Assembly: GCF_001428245.1 (NCBI RefSeq)
Contig: NZ_LMRV01000099.1
Coordinates: 62,864 to 126,863 of the forward strand
Direction: 5' to 3'
DNA from: Paenibacillus sp. Soil522
GTDB taxonomy: Bacteria > Bacillota > Bacilli > Paenibacillales > Paenibacillaceae
DNA length: 64,000 bases
In this document: piece by piece, positions 52,403 to 60,604 of the stretch
Layout of the letters: each line of letters opens with the position of its first letter
Numbering within the stretch: the stretch's first letter is position 1
The notes under the pieces: generated by a model
The model's database searches: none
What the model was told of the DNA's origin: nothing
What the model saw: only the letters and a program-made list of their open reading frames with translations
Translations under genes and position numbers: made by a program

Positions 52403-53245
52403 ATGGACTTTTTTACGATTTTAAAAGCGATTATTTTGGGATTGGTGGAAGGCGTGACGGAGTTTGCGCCCGTATCTTCGACGGGACATATGATCATCGT
52501 AGACGGTATGTGGCTCCAATCGGAACAGTATTTGACGAAATATGTAGCGAATACATTCAAAATCGTCATTCAGCTGGGTTCGATTTTAGCTGTAGTCATT
52601 ATTTTCCGAGACCGGTTCTTAGAACTGCTAGGTTTGCGCCAAGGCAAACAGGATGAAGGGCAGTTGCCGTCCGGTCCCAAAAGCAAGCTAAAGCTTACGC
52701 ATGTTCTTGTCGGTCTGCTTCCTGCTGGTGTATTAGGCCTTTTGTTTGATGACTACATCGATGAGTATTTATTTTCGATTAAGACCGTTCTATTCGGTCT
52801 CGTCATCGGCGCCGTACTTATGATTATTGCCGACCGCTTTAGACCGGCGAAGACAAAGGTGGAGACGGTCGACCAAATTACATACAAGCAGGCTCTTTCG
52901 GTCGGATTGATCCAATGCTTATCGCTTTGGCCGGGCTTCTCGCGTTCCGGCTCTACGATTTCAGGAGGAGTGCTGCTTGGGATGAGCCACCGCGCTGCGG
53001 CAGACTTCACGTTCATTATGGCGGTGCCGATTATGGCTGGAGCGAGCATGCTGTCACTGGCGAAAAACTGGCAATACTTCACGTTGGATACGTTGCCGTT
53101 TTTCATTGCCGGTTTCTTGAGCGCCTTCGTATTTGCACTTGTTTCTATCCGTTTCTTCTTGAAGCTGATTAATAAAATCAAGCTGGTACCCTTCGCGATT
53201 TACCGGATTGTGCTTGCTGTAATCATCTATATCGTTTATTTCTAA
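52403..53245 (+). CDS. uppP: Undecaprenyl-diphosphate phosphatase
   Basis: A 280-residue integral membrane enzyme that dephosphorylates undecaprenyl diphosphate so the lipid carrier can be reused in wall synthesis; overproduction gives bacitracin resistance. Seen: GLVEGVTEFAPVSSTGHM at residues 13-30 (catalytic E and S/T region) and the second motif PGFSRSGSTISGG near 173. Seven to eight hydrophobic segments. GATAGGAGAG precedes the ATG. It stands alone with its own promoter and terminator. Confidence 0.94.
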   Translation: MDFFTILKAIILGLVEGVTEFAPVSSTGHMIIVDGMWLQSEQYLTKYVANTFKIVIQLGSILAVVIIFRDRFLELLGLRQGKQDEGQLPSGPKSKLKLTHVLVGLLPAGVLGLLFDDYIDEYLFSIKTVLFGLVIGAVLMIIADRFRPAKTKVETVDQITYKQALSVGLIQCLSLWPGFSRSGSTISGGVLLGMSHRAAADFTFIMAVPIMAGASMLSLAKNWQYFTLDTLPFFIAGFLSAFVFALVSIRFFLKLINKIKLVPFAIYRIVLAVIIYIVYF

Positions 53246-53288
53246 AAAAAATGGCCTGTGCCCGGAGTGGGCAGCAGGCCATTTTTAT
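53246..53288. terminator. Bidirectional terminator between uppP and the CLC gene
   Basis: AAAAATGGCCTG and CAGGCCATTTTT arms with inner GCCC/GGGC. A/T runs flank both sides. Confidence 0.85.
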
Positions 53289-53302
53289 GCGCTGAAGAGG
53301 GG

Positions 53303-54514
53303 TCAGCCCGGCTTTTGAGCTTCGTAAATACCGATTCGACCCGAGCAGAGAAAAGCGATCACGCAGCCGATAAACAAATAAACAGCCCCTTCGGAGCCGA
53401 ATAGCTCGATCCCCATTATGAAGCAGGCAATCGGCGTTTTGGCAGCTCCGCTAAATACGGAGACGAACCCGATAGCGGCAAGTAATGGTACCGGCACAGC
53501 GAGCAAGCCCGCAAGCGCACTACCAAGCGTTGAGCCGATGACAAATAGCGGCGTCACTTCACCGCCTTGGAAGCCTGTCCCTAAGGTAACGGCTGTAAAA
53601 AACGTCTTCAGCAGAAATACGAGCGGAGATACCGTTTCTTGAAACGACTGTTGAATGAGCGGGATGCCAAGTCCTAAATAATCCCGGGTTCCGATTGCGT
53701 AGACGAGCGCGATAATAATAAAACCGCCGACCGCGCTTTTTAATACCGGACTCGGAATCCTCCGGCTGAATTGCCGTTTGAGCCATCGTGTAAGCTGAGT
53801 GAAAAGCAAGGCTGCCAAGCCAAATAATACAGAAGCGGCAACGATCTTAGCTAATAACAGCCATTCGAGAGCAGGAACAACCCCTATCGAATAATGAATA
53901 TGCTTAACTCCCCAGGCAGTGGTGATCAAATGGCCCACATAGCTGGCTATAAAGCAGGGAAGCAGCGCTTCATAGCTAATGATGCCGATTGCAAGCACCT
54001 CTAAGCCGAATATCGTACCCGCAAGCGGCGTGCCGAATACGGCGCCAAAGCCGCTGCTAATGCCGCACATGAGAATGATTTTTCGGTCGATCGGTTGTAA
54101 TTTGATCAGCTTGCCGACCCATTCAGACAAGCTTCCGCCCATTTGAACGGCCGTGCCTTCCCGGCCAGCAGATCCCCCGAACAAATGTGTCATCAGCGTA
54201 CCGAATAAGACAAGCGGAGCCATTCTTAAGGGAACCGCGCCGTTGCCGGAATGAATCTGCTCGATAATAAGATTATTTCCTCTTCCCGATTCTTTCCCGA
54301 TCTTAAGATAGAGGAAGCTCACAAGAGCGCCGCCTGCGGGCAGCAGCCATAGCAGCCATGGATGTTGGATTTGCGTCTCCGTCACCCAGTCGAGGCTCGT
54401 AAGGAAGAGGGCGGAGGCAGAGCCTGACAGGATGCCGACTGTTCCGGCGAGCAGGAGCCATTTTAACATAAATTTAGCGATGGTGAGCGGCGCTAATTGT
54501 CGTGCATCAATCAT
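53303..54514 (-). CDS. CLC-family anion transporter with CLC^F (fluoride/proton antiporter) residues
   Basis: A 403-residue membrane protein with the CLC fold. GSAGREGTAVQMGG near 116 has the gating glutamate. In place of the chloride-type GSGIP the protein reads GRGNNLI near 75, and in place of GGIFAP it reads GGEVTPLF near 315; both fit the CLC^F clade, in which Glu and Thr of this loop bind fluoride. I therefore read it as a probable F-/H+ antiporter. ATG at 54514 has AAGGAG 9 bases upstream on the minus strand; the frame extends to 54565. No fluoride riboswitch was found upstream. Confidence 0.8.
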   Translation of the reverse strand: MIDARQLAPLTIAKFMLKWLLLAGTVGILSGSASALFLTSLDWVTETQIQHPWLLWLLPAGGALVSFLYLKIGKESGRGNNLIIEQIHSGNGAVPLRMAPLVLFGTLMTHLFGGSAGREGTAVQMGGSLSEWVGKLIKLQPIDRKIILMCGISSGFGAVFGTPLAGTIFGLEVLAIGIISYEALLPCFIASYVGHLITTAWGVKHIHYSIGVVPALEWLLLAKIVAASVLFGLAALLFTQLTRWLKRQFSRRIPSPVLKSAVGGFIIIALVYAIGTRDYLGLGIPLIQQSFQETVSPLVFLLKTFFTAVTLGTGFQGGEVTPLFVIGSTLGSALAGLLAVPVPLLAAIGFVSVFSGAAKTPIACFIMGIELFGSEGAVYLFIGCVIAFLCSGRIGIYEAQKPG

Positions 54515-54759
54515 GATGATAAACTCCTTTATTCTCCTCTGTACAAGAGTGCTCCAGGTAAACATATACTAGTATTATACAGCACCCTTGATAGAGGTAA
54601 AGAAAATCATCACAATGGTTTGGAGGATAGCAAGCATTCCTAAGCGACATAAGAAATCTAAATGAAGTAATAGATGTTGACGATGAAATAGAGCAAAGCC
54701 GTAATGAGAAGTAAAGGGTACGATAGCCGTACTTTTGTTACACTTTTAAAACTTGAATG

Positions 54760-54799
54760 AAGGAGTTTTTTGTCATCTCGACAAAAAACTCCTTTTTTC
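54760..54799 (+). terminator. Strong intrinsic terminator without an upstream gene
   Basis: Perfect 15-bp arms (54760-54774 and 54780-54794), loop ATCTC, then TTTTCT. No plus-strand gene ends within the 240 bases before it. Confidence 0.85.
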
Positions 54800-54925
54800 T
54801 TTTGGATACGCTAATCTATTTATAAAAAAAAATAATAAATATCACTCGCTTTTCGAAGAAGGCTGTAAAAAATCAAATAGAAAGTCATTTTCTGTTATGA
54901 ACAACGAATGTATCAATAAACTCGG

Positions 54926-54953
54926 TTGAATTTATAAATAAAAATTATATAAC
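54926..54953 (+). promoter_or_regulatory. Probable promoter of the ehu-ect operon
   Basis: TTGAAT at 54926-54931 and TATAAC at 54948-54953 with a 16-base spacer, in an AT-rich stretch. Osmotic control is likely for this pathway but cannot be read from the sequence. Confidence 0.4.
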
Positions 54954-55017
54954 ATAACTCTTCGGATTTTTAAAATACCGTTTTGCTTACAATGTGGGAG
55001 GATATGGGAGGAACTAG

Positions 55018-55050
55018 ATGAATCAGTCGGGTGACCTCATCTCTCACTAG
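55018..55050 (+). CDS. Possible 10-residue leader peptide MNQSGDLISH
   Basis: ATG at 55018 follows GGGAGGA with good spacing and the frame closes at TAG. A small CTCTC/GAGAG hairpin overlaps the stop. It lies in the 5' leader of the ectoine operon. A coding role is uncertain. Confidence 0.3.
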   Translation: MNQSGDLISH

Positions 55051-55147
55051 GAGAGCTTTAAATTTGCTGAATTATCACTCAATTCTGGAAATGACCTCGT
55101 TGGGAATAGATGTTAGCCTTATAGGAGTTCGAAAATAAATGTAGAGG

Positions 55148-56023
55148 ATGTGGAAGTACGTGAGGAAAGCTTTAGCTGTTTTAATGGCGATACCGATGTT
55201 GTTGTTGGCCGCTTGCGGAAACAACAGCGGGGACCAACTGGATACGCTATCACAAGCTAAGGAACAGGGGTACATTACTGTAGGATTCGCAAATGAGAAC
55301 CCGTATGCCTACAAAAACGAGAGCGGCGAATTAACGGGGGAAGCTGTGGAAATTGCACGAGTTATTTTGAATCGACTAGGAATTAAAGAGTTAAAAGGGG
55401 AACTGACGGAATTTACTTCGCTGATTGCCGGGCTTCAAGCCGAGCGTTTTGACTTGATCACTGCCGGGATGTTCATAAATGAAAATCGCTGTAAAGCCGT
55501 GTTGTTTGCGGACCCGGAATACAGCATAGGAGAAGCTTTGGCAGTTAAAGCAGGCAACCCGCAAGGGTTAACCAGCTACCAAACGATAGCGGAGCAGCCG
55601 GATTTGAAGGTGGCGGTTATGGCGGGAGCAATAGAAGTAGAATATTTGAAGGCTGCTGGTGTATCGGATGAACAAATGCTTCAAGTGCCTGATCAGGATG
55701 CCGCGATCAGCGCACTTCAATCGGGACGCGCCGATGCGATGACCATGACAGGACCTGCTTTGCAATCACGTCTAGAGGCTGCGAATGACAGTGGATTGGA
55801 ACGCGTTATGAATTTCGAACAACCTATGATGAATGGTGATAGCGTTCGCGGTTACGGCGCGACTGCATTTCGTTTTGGAGACGAGGCATTCCAAGAGGCA
55901 TATAATGCAGAGCTTAACAAAATGAAGGAATCCGGCGAGCTGTTAGAAATATTAAAAAAATTCGGATTCACAGAGCAGGAGCTTCCACAAGATGCTACAG
56001 CTGAACAGCTCTGCAAGGCTTGA
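55148..56023 (+). CDS. ehuB: Ectoine/hydroxyectoine ABC transporter, substrate-binding lipoprotein
   Basis: A 291-residue solute-binding protein of the polar-amino-acid family. A lipoprotein signal ends at LLLAACGNN (acylated Cys near 23). GYITVGFANENPYAYKNESGELTGEAVEIA near 40 is typical of EhuB. The ectoine assignment rests on its place at the head of an operon with three transport genes and ectABCD. Start is uncertain: ATG 55148 has its only ribosome site touching it, whereas GTG 55160 has AGAGG 12 bases upstream. Confidence 0.85.
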   Translation: MWKYVRKALAVLMAIPMLLLAACGNNSGDQLDTLSQAKEQGYITVGFANENPYAYKNESGELTGEAVEIARVILNRLGIKELKGELTEFTSLIAGLQAERFDLITAGMFINENRCKAVLFADPEYSIGEALAVKAGNPQGLTSYQTIAEQPDLKVAVMAGAIEVEYLKAAGVSDEQMLQVPDQDAAISALQSGRADAMTMTGPALQSRLEAANDSGLERVMNFEQPMMNGDSVRGYGATAFRFGDEAFQEAYNAELNKMKESGELLEILKKFGFTEQELPQDATAEQLCKA

Positions 56024-56030
56024 GATAAAC

Positions 56031-56675
56031 ATGCCATTGCACGAATGGCTGCCTTTATTGCTTGACGGGACATTGGTTACCGTTCAAGTTGGCATTTTAT
56101 CTGCGATTGTATCATTGTTGCTTGCCGTAGGTGCTGGTTTAGGAAGCTTATCCCGATATGCCATTATAAGAGCCATTGCGAAGGCGTACGTAGAAATATT
56201 TCGAGCCTGTTCCTTGCTTGTTCTAATGTTTTGGGTCTACTTCGCACTGCCATTTCTACATATTGACCTTCCTAAGCTTATGGCGGCAGTGCTGGCTATA
56301 GGACTCAATATAGGTGCTTATGGAGCGGAAATTGTGCGGAGCAGCGTTGCAGCCGTTTCAAAGGGACAGCATGAAGCAGGTATTGCGCTGAATTTATCAG
56401 GAAACAAAAGAATAGTTCGTATTATTTTGCCTCAAGCAGCTGCGAGAATGATACCGCCATTTGGTAACTTAATGATCGAATTATTGAAGGCAACATCACT
56501 TGTGTACTTTATCACATTATCTGATTTGACATTTGCGGCGATGATATTGCGAAACAACTATTACATTTGGACGCCGCACATTTTCGGGTTGCTGCTGCTC
56601 ATTTACTTTGTGCTCTCGTCCTGCATCTCCGTAACGTTCCGGTTGCTTGAGCGCAAGCTTACGGTATGGAGGTGA
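56031..56675 (+). CDS. ehuC: Ectoine/hydroxyectoine ABC transporter, permease
   Basis: A 214-residue permease of the HisM/GlnP type with five hydrophobic segments. The N-terminal TLVTVQVGILSAIVSLLLAVG and the cytoplasmic EAA-like loop GQHEAGIALNLSGNKRIVRIILPQA near 118 contact the ATPase. ATG at 56031 lies 7 bases after the ehuB stop; the frame extends further back into ehuB. It forms the channel with EhuD. Confidence 0.88.
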   Translation: MPLHEWLPLLLDGTLVTVQVGILSAIVSLLLAVGAGLGSLSRYAIIRAIAKAYVEIFRACSLLVLMFWVYFALPFLHIDLPKLMAAVLAIGLNIGAYGAEIVRSSVAAVSKGQHEAGIALNLSGNKRIVRIILPQAAARMIPPFGNLMIELLKATSLVYFITLSDLTFAAMILRNNYYIWTPHIFGLLLLIYFVLSSCISVTFRLLERKLTVWR

Positions 56676-56684
56676 TACAAGAGA

Positions 56685-57365
56685 ATGTGGAAATGGGATT
56701 ATGTTATTGAACTGCTTCCTATTTTTTCAAAAGCCTTTCCCGTCACACTAGGTGCAACTTTACTCGGTTTCGTTCTTTCGGTCTTCTTCGGTCTTTTATT
56801 AGCGTTTGCAGGACGCTCGGCCTTATGGCCGATTAGATGGATTTCCCGATCGATTGTTGAATTTATTCGCAGCACGCCGCTGCTCGTTCAAGTCTTTTTT
56901 CTTTATTTCAGTGTACCTATGCTAACATCGTTCGCGATGTCTGCCTTTGTAACCGGCATAATCGCACTTGGTCTTCATTACGGCACTTATATGTCCGAAG
57001 TATTTCGATCCGGTATCGATGCGGTACCCCGTGGTCAATGGGAAGCATCAACGGCGCTTCATTTATCGAAGAGAAAGACATGGGTATCTGTTATTTTACC
57101 TCAAGCGCTGCGGCCTGTTATCCCGATGATGGGCAATTATTTAATTGTGATTTTCAAAGAAACACCGACTTTGATGGCCATCACGCTTGTAGAGCTTCTT
57201 CTGACGGCAAAAAGCCAAGTATCTGTTTCCTATCGCGTATTTGAGCCATACACGATAGTTGGCCTCATATTCTTAGTCGTCAGTTTGATTTTTTCATTCG
57301 GTGTTCGCCGTTTGGAGAAGCGTTTGTTACAACGAAAGGAACGCGAGGGAGGTGAGAAACGATGA
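56685..57365 (+). CDS. ehuD: Ectoine/hydroxyectoine ABC transporter, permease
   Basis: A 226-residue second permease, with five hydrophobic segments, FPVTLGATLLGFVLSVFFGLLL early and EAA-type loop RGQWEASTALHLSKRKTWVSVILPQALRP near 120. It pairs with EhuC as a heterodimer. ATG has GGAGGTGAT 14 bases upstream. Its stop overlaps the ATPase start by 4 bases (ATGA). Confidence 0.88.
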   Translation: MWKWDYVIELLPIFSKAFPVTLGATLLGFVLSVFFGLLLAFAGRSALWPIRWISRSIVEFIRSTPLLVQVFFLYFSVPMLTSFAMSAFVTGIIALGLHYGTYMSEVFRSGIDAVPRGQWEASTALHLSKRKTWVSVILPQALRPVIPMMGNYLIVIFKETPTLMAITLVELLLTAKSQVSVSYRVFEPYTIVGLIFLVVSLIFSFGVRRLEKRLLQRKEREGGEKR

Positions 57366-58216
57366 ATGCACAGTTGGATAAAAGCTTCATAACCGAGCCG
57401 GAAAGCAACCTTCGAATGGAGTCGTCAACAGCACATGATGCATTGGTAAAGCCGAAACCGATTGTTAGTTTCCAATCCATACAGAAAAGTTTCGGTGATC
57501 TGCATGTCATTAAAGGAGTTGATTTAGATATTTATCCGGGAGAAAAGATCGCTCTCATTGGACCTAGCGGCTCCGGCAAGACTACGCTGGGACGAATGCT
57601 AATGACTCTGGAGGAACCGACATCAGGGACGATCTTGATTGATGATGAGCCGTTATGGCATACAGAGCCGAAGGGGAAACGGGTCCGCGCAAATGAAAAG
57701 CATTTACGGAAAATGCGCAGCAAGGTAGGGATGGTATTTCAGCATTTCAATCTATTCCCGCATATGAGTGTGATAAATAACGTTTCCATGGCGCCGCGCT
57801 CTGTACTAAAGCTTACGAAGGAACAGGCGGAGGAACGGGCGGTCATGATGCTTCGAAAGGTTGGACTCGAGGAGAAGCTTCACGTCTATCCTTCACAGCT
57901 TTCCGGCGGACAAAAGCAACGGGTTGCCATTGCAAGAGCGCTAGTCATGCAGCCTAAGGTCATGGTGTTCGATGAAGTAACCTCCGCTCTTGATCCCGAG
58001 CTTGTTGGCGAAGTATTGACCGTAATCAAAGAAATTGCCTACGAAGGTCAAATGGCGATGATGCTTATTACGCACGAAATGGAATTTGCCCGCGAGGTAG
58101 CGGATCGCGTTATATTCGGAGCGGATGGTCTTATCATCGAGCAAGGTACTCCCGAGGATATTTTTACTAATCCGCAGAGTGAACGACTGCAAGCCTTTTT
58201 GAAACGATTTTTGTAA
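57362..58216 (+). CDS. ehuA: Ectoine/hydroxyectoine ABC transporter, ATPase
   Basis: A 284-residue ATPase of the polar-amino-acid group: Walker A GPSGSGKTT near 70, signature LSGGQKQR near 181, Walker B VMVFDEVTSALDPE. Residues 1-35 are an extra hydrophilic N-terminal extension not usual in the family. It is coupled to ehuD by ATGA. The next gene is ectA. Confidence 0.9.
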   Translation: MNAQLDKSFITEPESNLRMESSTAHDALVKPKPIVSFQSIQKSFGDLHVIKGVDLDIYPGEKIALIGPSGSGKTTLGRMLMTLEEPTSGTILIDDEPLWHTEPKGKRVRANEKHLRKMRSKVGMVFQHFNLFPHMSVINNVSMAPRSVLKLTKEQAEERAVMMLRKVGLEEKLHVYPSQLSGGQKQRVAIARALVMQPKVMVFDEVTSALDPELVGEVLTVIKEIAYEGQMAMMLITHEMEFAREVADRVIFGADGLIIEQGTPEDIFTNPQSERLQAFLKRFL

Positions 58217-58272
58217 ATGAATTCGTTTATATGGGAGCTGCTGCCAAGGAGGTGAGAAGGATAAAGACTACT

Positions 58273-58776
58273 GTGACGGATGAGATTCAAGTACGTGCAA
58301 CAACCGAGAGTGACGGCTCAGCCGTTTGGCAACTCATTAAGAAATCCGGTGCGTTAGATTTGAATTCGTCTTACTGCTATATCATGCTTTGCGATATTTT
58401 TAAAGAGACTTGTGCTGTCGCTTGCAAGGGCACTGAGATTGTTGGCTTTATGTCAGCCTATCGGCGGCCCGATCAGCCAGATACCCTTTTTGTTTGGCAG
58501 GTTGCCGTTAATGAGCAGACAAGAGGACGGGGTATTGCCAAAGCCATGCTGCAGGAGCTATTGAATCGTAAGGGAAATAAGTTACCTATACGGTATGTCG
58601 AAGCTACTGTGGGACCTCACAATATTCCTTCCAGAAGGCTATTTACGGGACTAGCCGGGAAACAGGGAACCGAATGTAAAATAGTTGAGCACTACGGGCA
58701 AAGCCTCTTTCCTGAAGGGATAAATCATGAGCCTGAGCTGTTGTTTCGAATTGGTCCGCTTAGAGACCGAAGTTAG
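58273..58776 (+). CDS. ectA: L-2,4-diaminobutyrate acetyltransferase
   Basis: First committed acetyl step of ectoine synthesis: acetyl-CoA plus diaminobutyrate to N-gamma-acetyl-diaminobutyrate. A GNAT protein with WQLIKKSGALDLNSSYCY near 19, VWQVAVNEQTRGRGIAKAML near 72 (acetyl-CoA loop) and VEATVGPHNIPSRRLF near 108, all EctA marks. Start is problematic: GTG 58273 fits family length (167 residues) but its nearest site AGAAGG is 12 bases away; the perfect AAGGAGGTGA at 58246-58255 points to an ATA at 58261; ATG 58231 has no site. Confidence 0.93.
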   Translation: MTDEIQVRATTESDGSAVWQLIKKSGALDLNSSYCYIMLCDIFKETCAVACKGTEIVGFMSAYRRPDQPDTLFVWQVAVNEQTRGRGIAKAMLQELLNRKGNKLPIRYVEATVGPHNIPSRRLFTGLAGKQGTECKIVEHYGQSLFPEGINHEPELLFRIGPLRDRS

Positions 58777-58814
58777 ACCTGTTAGATTTTAATGACAAAC
58801 GGGGAGGTTTTACA

Positions 58815-60146
58815 ATGGATCAAATACAAGATGGAAAAGATAATATGAAAGTTTTTAATCAAATGGAATCCGAGGTACGAAGCTACTGCCGCAGCTTCCA
58901 AACGGTTTTTACTACAGCAAGGAATGCAAAAATGTGGGATGTAAACGGTAAAAGCTACATCGATTTTTTTGCAGGGGCAGGAGCATTGAATTATGGGCAT
59001 AATGATTCCCGCATCCGGACAAAGCTTATTGAATATTTGATGGAGGATGGGGTCACGCACAGCTTGGATATGGCTACCAAAGCGAAAGAAAATTTTCTCT
59101 TAACATTTAAAAAGACGATTTTGGAGCCGCGCGGACTTCAGTATAAGGTGATGTTTCCAGGCCCGACGGGTACAAACTCGGTGGAAAGCGCAATGAAAAC
59201 GGCACGTAAAGTGACGGGTAGAACGAATATCATTTGTTTTACGAATGCGTTTCATGGCATGACGCAAGGATCCCTGTCTGCAACGGGCAATCGGTTTAAA
59301 CGAAAAGGCGCCGGCTTATTTTTAAGCGGTACGACCTTCATGCCATATGACGGATATTTTGGAGATTCGATCGATACATCTGCGATGCTGGAGAAGCTTC
59401 TTGATGATCCCGGAAGCGGAATCGATTATCCAGCAGCGGTAATTTTGGAAACTTTGCAGGGTGAAGGCGGACTTAATAGCGCTTGCACATCATGGCTGCA
59501 AAATGTGGAACGAATTTGCCGAAAGCATCAAATGCTTCTCATTGTCGATGACGTACAGATGGGCTGCGGCCGAACGGGAACATTTTTCAGCTTTGAAGAG
59601 TCGGGTATAAAACCGGATATTGTATGTTTGTCGAAATCCATTGGCGGCTATGGGCTTCCGCTTGCGCTCACGTTAATTAAGCCAGAGCATGATATCTGGA
59701 ATCCGGGTGAGCATAATGGGACGTTTCGCGGGAATAATCTTGGCTTTGTGGCAGCTGCCGAAGCGCTCCGATATTGGGAATCGGATGAGTTTCAAAAGGA
59801 CATCAAACGAAAGTCCGACGTCATCTATACTTGTCTGAGTAAGCAGGCGGCGGACTATCCGGAATGGATAAGCGAAATTAAAGGTACGGGATTTATACAA
59901 GGGATGAGCTTCCGAGAGCCGGAGATGGCTTCGAAAGTATGTAAAGAAGCGTTCCGAAACGGTCTGATCATGGAAACCTCGGGACCGTTCGACGAAGTAG
60001 CCAAGCTAATGCCGCCTTTAACGATTGAGGACGAAGTCTTGAAGAAGGGGCTCGCAGTCATTGAGGAAGCATTGAAGAAGGTAATAGAAAGTGAAGAGAG
60101 AAGCAAAGCCAAGACGATAGCGGATAAGGTAGAAGTGAAGGTTTAA
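58815..60146 (+). CDS. ectB: Diaminobutyrate--2-oxoglutarate transaminase
   Basis: A 443-residue class-III, PLP-dependent aminotransferase that converts aspartate semialdehyde and glutamate to diaminobutyrate. Seen: FFAGAGALNYGHND near 53, GPTGTNSVESAMKTAR near 116, DDVQMGCGRTGTFF near 244 and the PLP lysine in CLSKSIGGYG near 273. The N-terminal MESEVRSYCRSF is typical of EctB. GGGGAGG is 8 bases upstream. The tail from about 425 is charged. Confidence 0.94.
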   Translation: MDQIQDGKDNMKVFNQMESEVRSYCRSFQTVFTTARNAKMWDVNGKSYIDFFAGAGALNYGHNDSRIRTKLIEYLMEDGVTHSLDMATKAKENFLLTFKKTILEPRGLQYKVMFPGPTGTNSVESAMKTARKVTGRTNIICFTNAFHGMTQGSLSATGNRFKRKGAGLFLSGTTFMPYDGYFGDSIDTSAMLEKLLDDPGSGIDYPAAVILETLQGEGGLNSACTSWLQNVERICRKHQMLLIVDDVQMGCGRTGTFFSFEESGIKPDIVCLSKSIGGYGLPLALTLIKPEHDIWNPGEHNGTFRGNNLGFVAAAEALRYWESDEFQKDIKRKSDVIYTCLSKQAADYPEWISEIKGTGFIQGMSFREPEMASKVCKEAFRNGLIMETSGPFDEVAKLMPPLTIEDEVLKKGLAVIEEALKKVIESEERSKAKTIADKVEVKV

Positions 60147-60193
60147 TGAAGCAATTAATCATTTCGGCTTATTGAATAGGACGGTGACAGAAA

Positions 60194-60580
60194 ATGATTG
60201 TAAAACATTTGGATGATGTTATTCAAACGAAGGATGATATCGATACGCAAACTTGGAATTCCCGAAGGCTGCTGCTCAAGAAGGACGGGATGGGCTTCTC
60301 TATGCATGATACGCTGATTAAAGAAGGAACAGAAACGCTTATTTGGTATCGTAATCATGTAGAAGCCGTGTATTGCGTGGAAGGCGATGGAGAAATAGAA
60401 GTTGTCGGAGGCGGTACCTACAAGATAAAAGAAGGAACGCTGTATGCGCTTAATGGTCATGAGAAGCATCTGCTTCGGGCCAATAGTCAAATGAGAATGA
60501 TTTGTGTGTTCAATCCTCCGTTAACGGGCGATGAGGTGCATGATGCAGATGGTGTTTATCCTATAGTAGAAGCCAACTAA
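60194..60580 (+). CDS. ectC: Ectoine synthase
   Basis: A 128-residue cupin that closes the ring of N-gamma-acetyl-diaminobutyrate to give ectoine. Family marks are the start MIVKHLDDVI, WNSRRLLLKKDGMGFSMHDT near 24, the metal/substrate glutamate in YVE/CVEGDGEIEV near 58, and ALNGHEKHLLRA with the metal histidine near 92. Length is exactly typical. The gap to ectB is 47 bases. Confidence 0.95.
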   Translation: MIVKHLDDVIQTKDDIDTQTWNSRRLLLKKDGMGFSMHDTLIKEGTETLIWYRNHVEAVYCVEGDGEIEVVGGGTYKIKEGTLYALNGHEKHLLRANSQMRMICVFNPPLTGDEVHDADGVYPIVEAN

Positions 60581-60604
60581 GCTAATTTACGAGGAGTGAT
60601 TGAT

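Larger units (their letters stand above)
54515..55147. other. AT-rich intergenic region of 633 bases before the ectoine operon
   Basis: It holds the minus-strand CLC promoter area, a perfect orphan terminator (54760-54799), a probable promoter (54926-54953), and a 10-codon ORF (55018-55050). Base composition from 54800 to 54980 is clearly more AT-rich than neighbours. No gene was recognised. Confidence 0.5.

Noticed and set aside
54515..54620. Fluoride riboswitch upstream of the CLC gene
   Set aside because: The conserved GGCGATGGTGTTCGCC-like core was looked for on the minus strand and not found.
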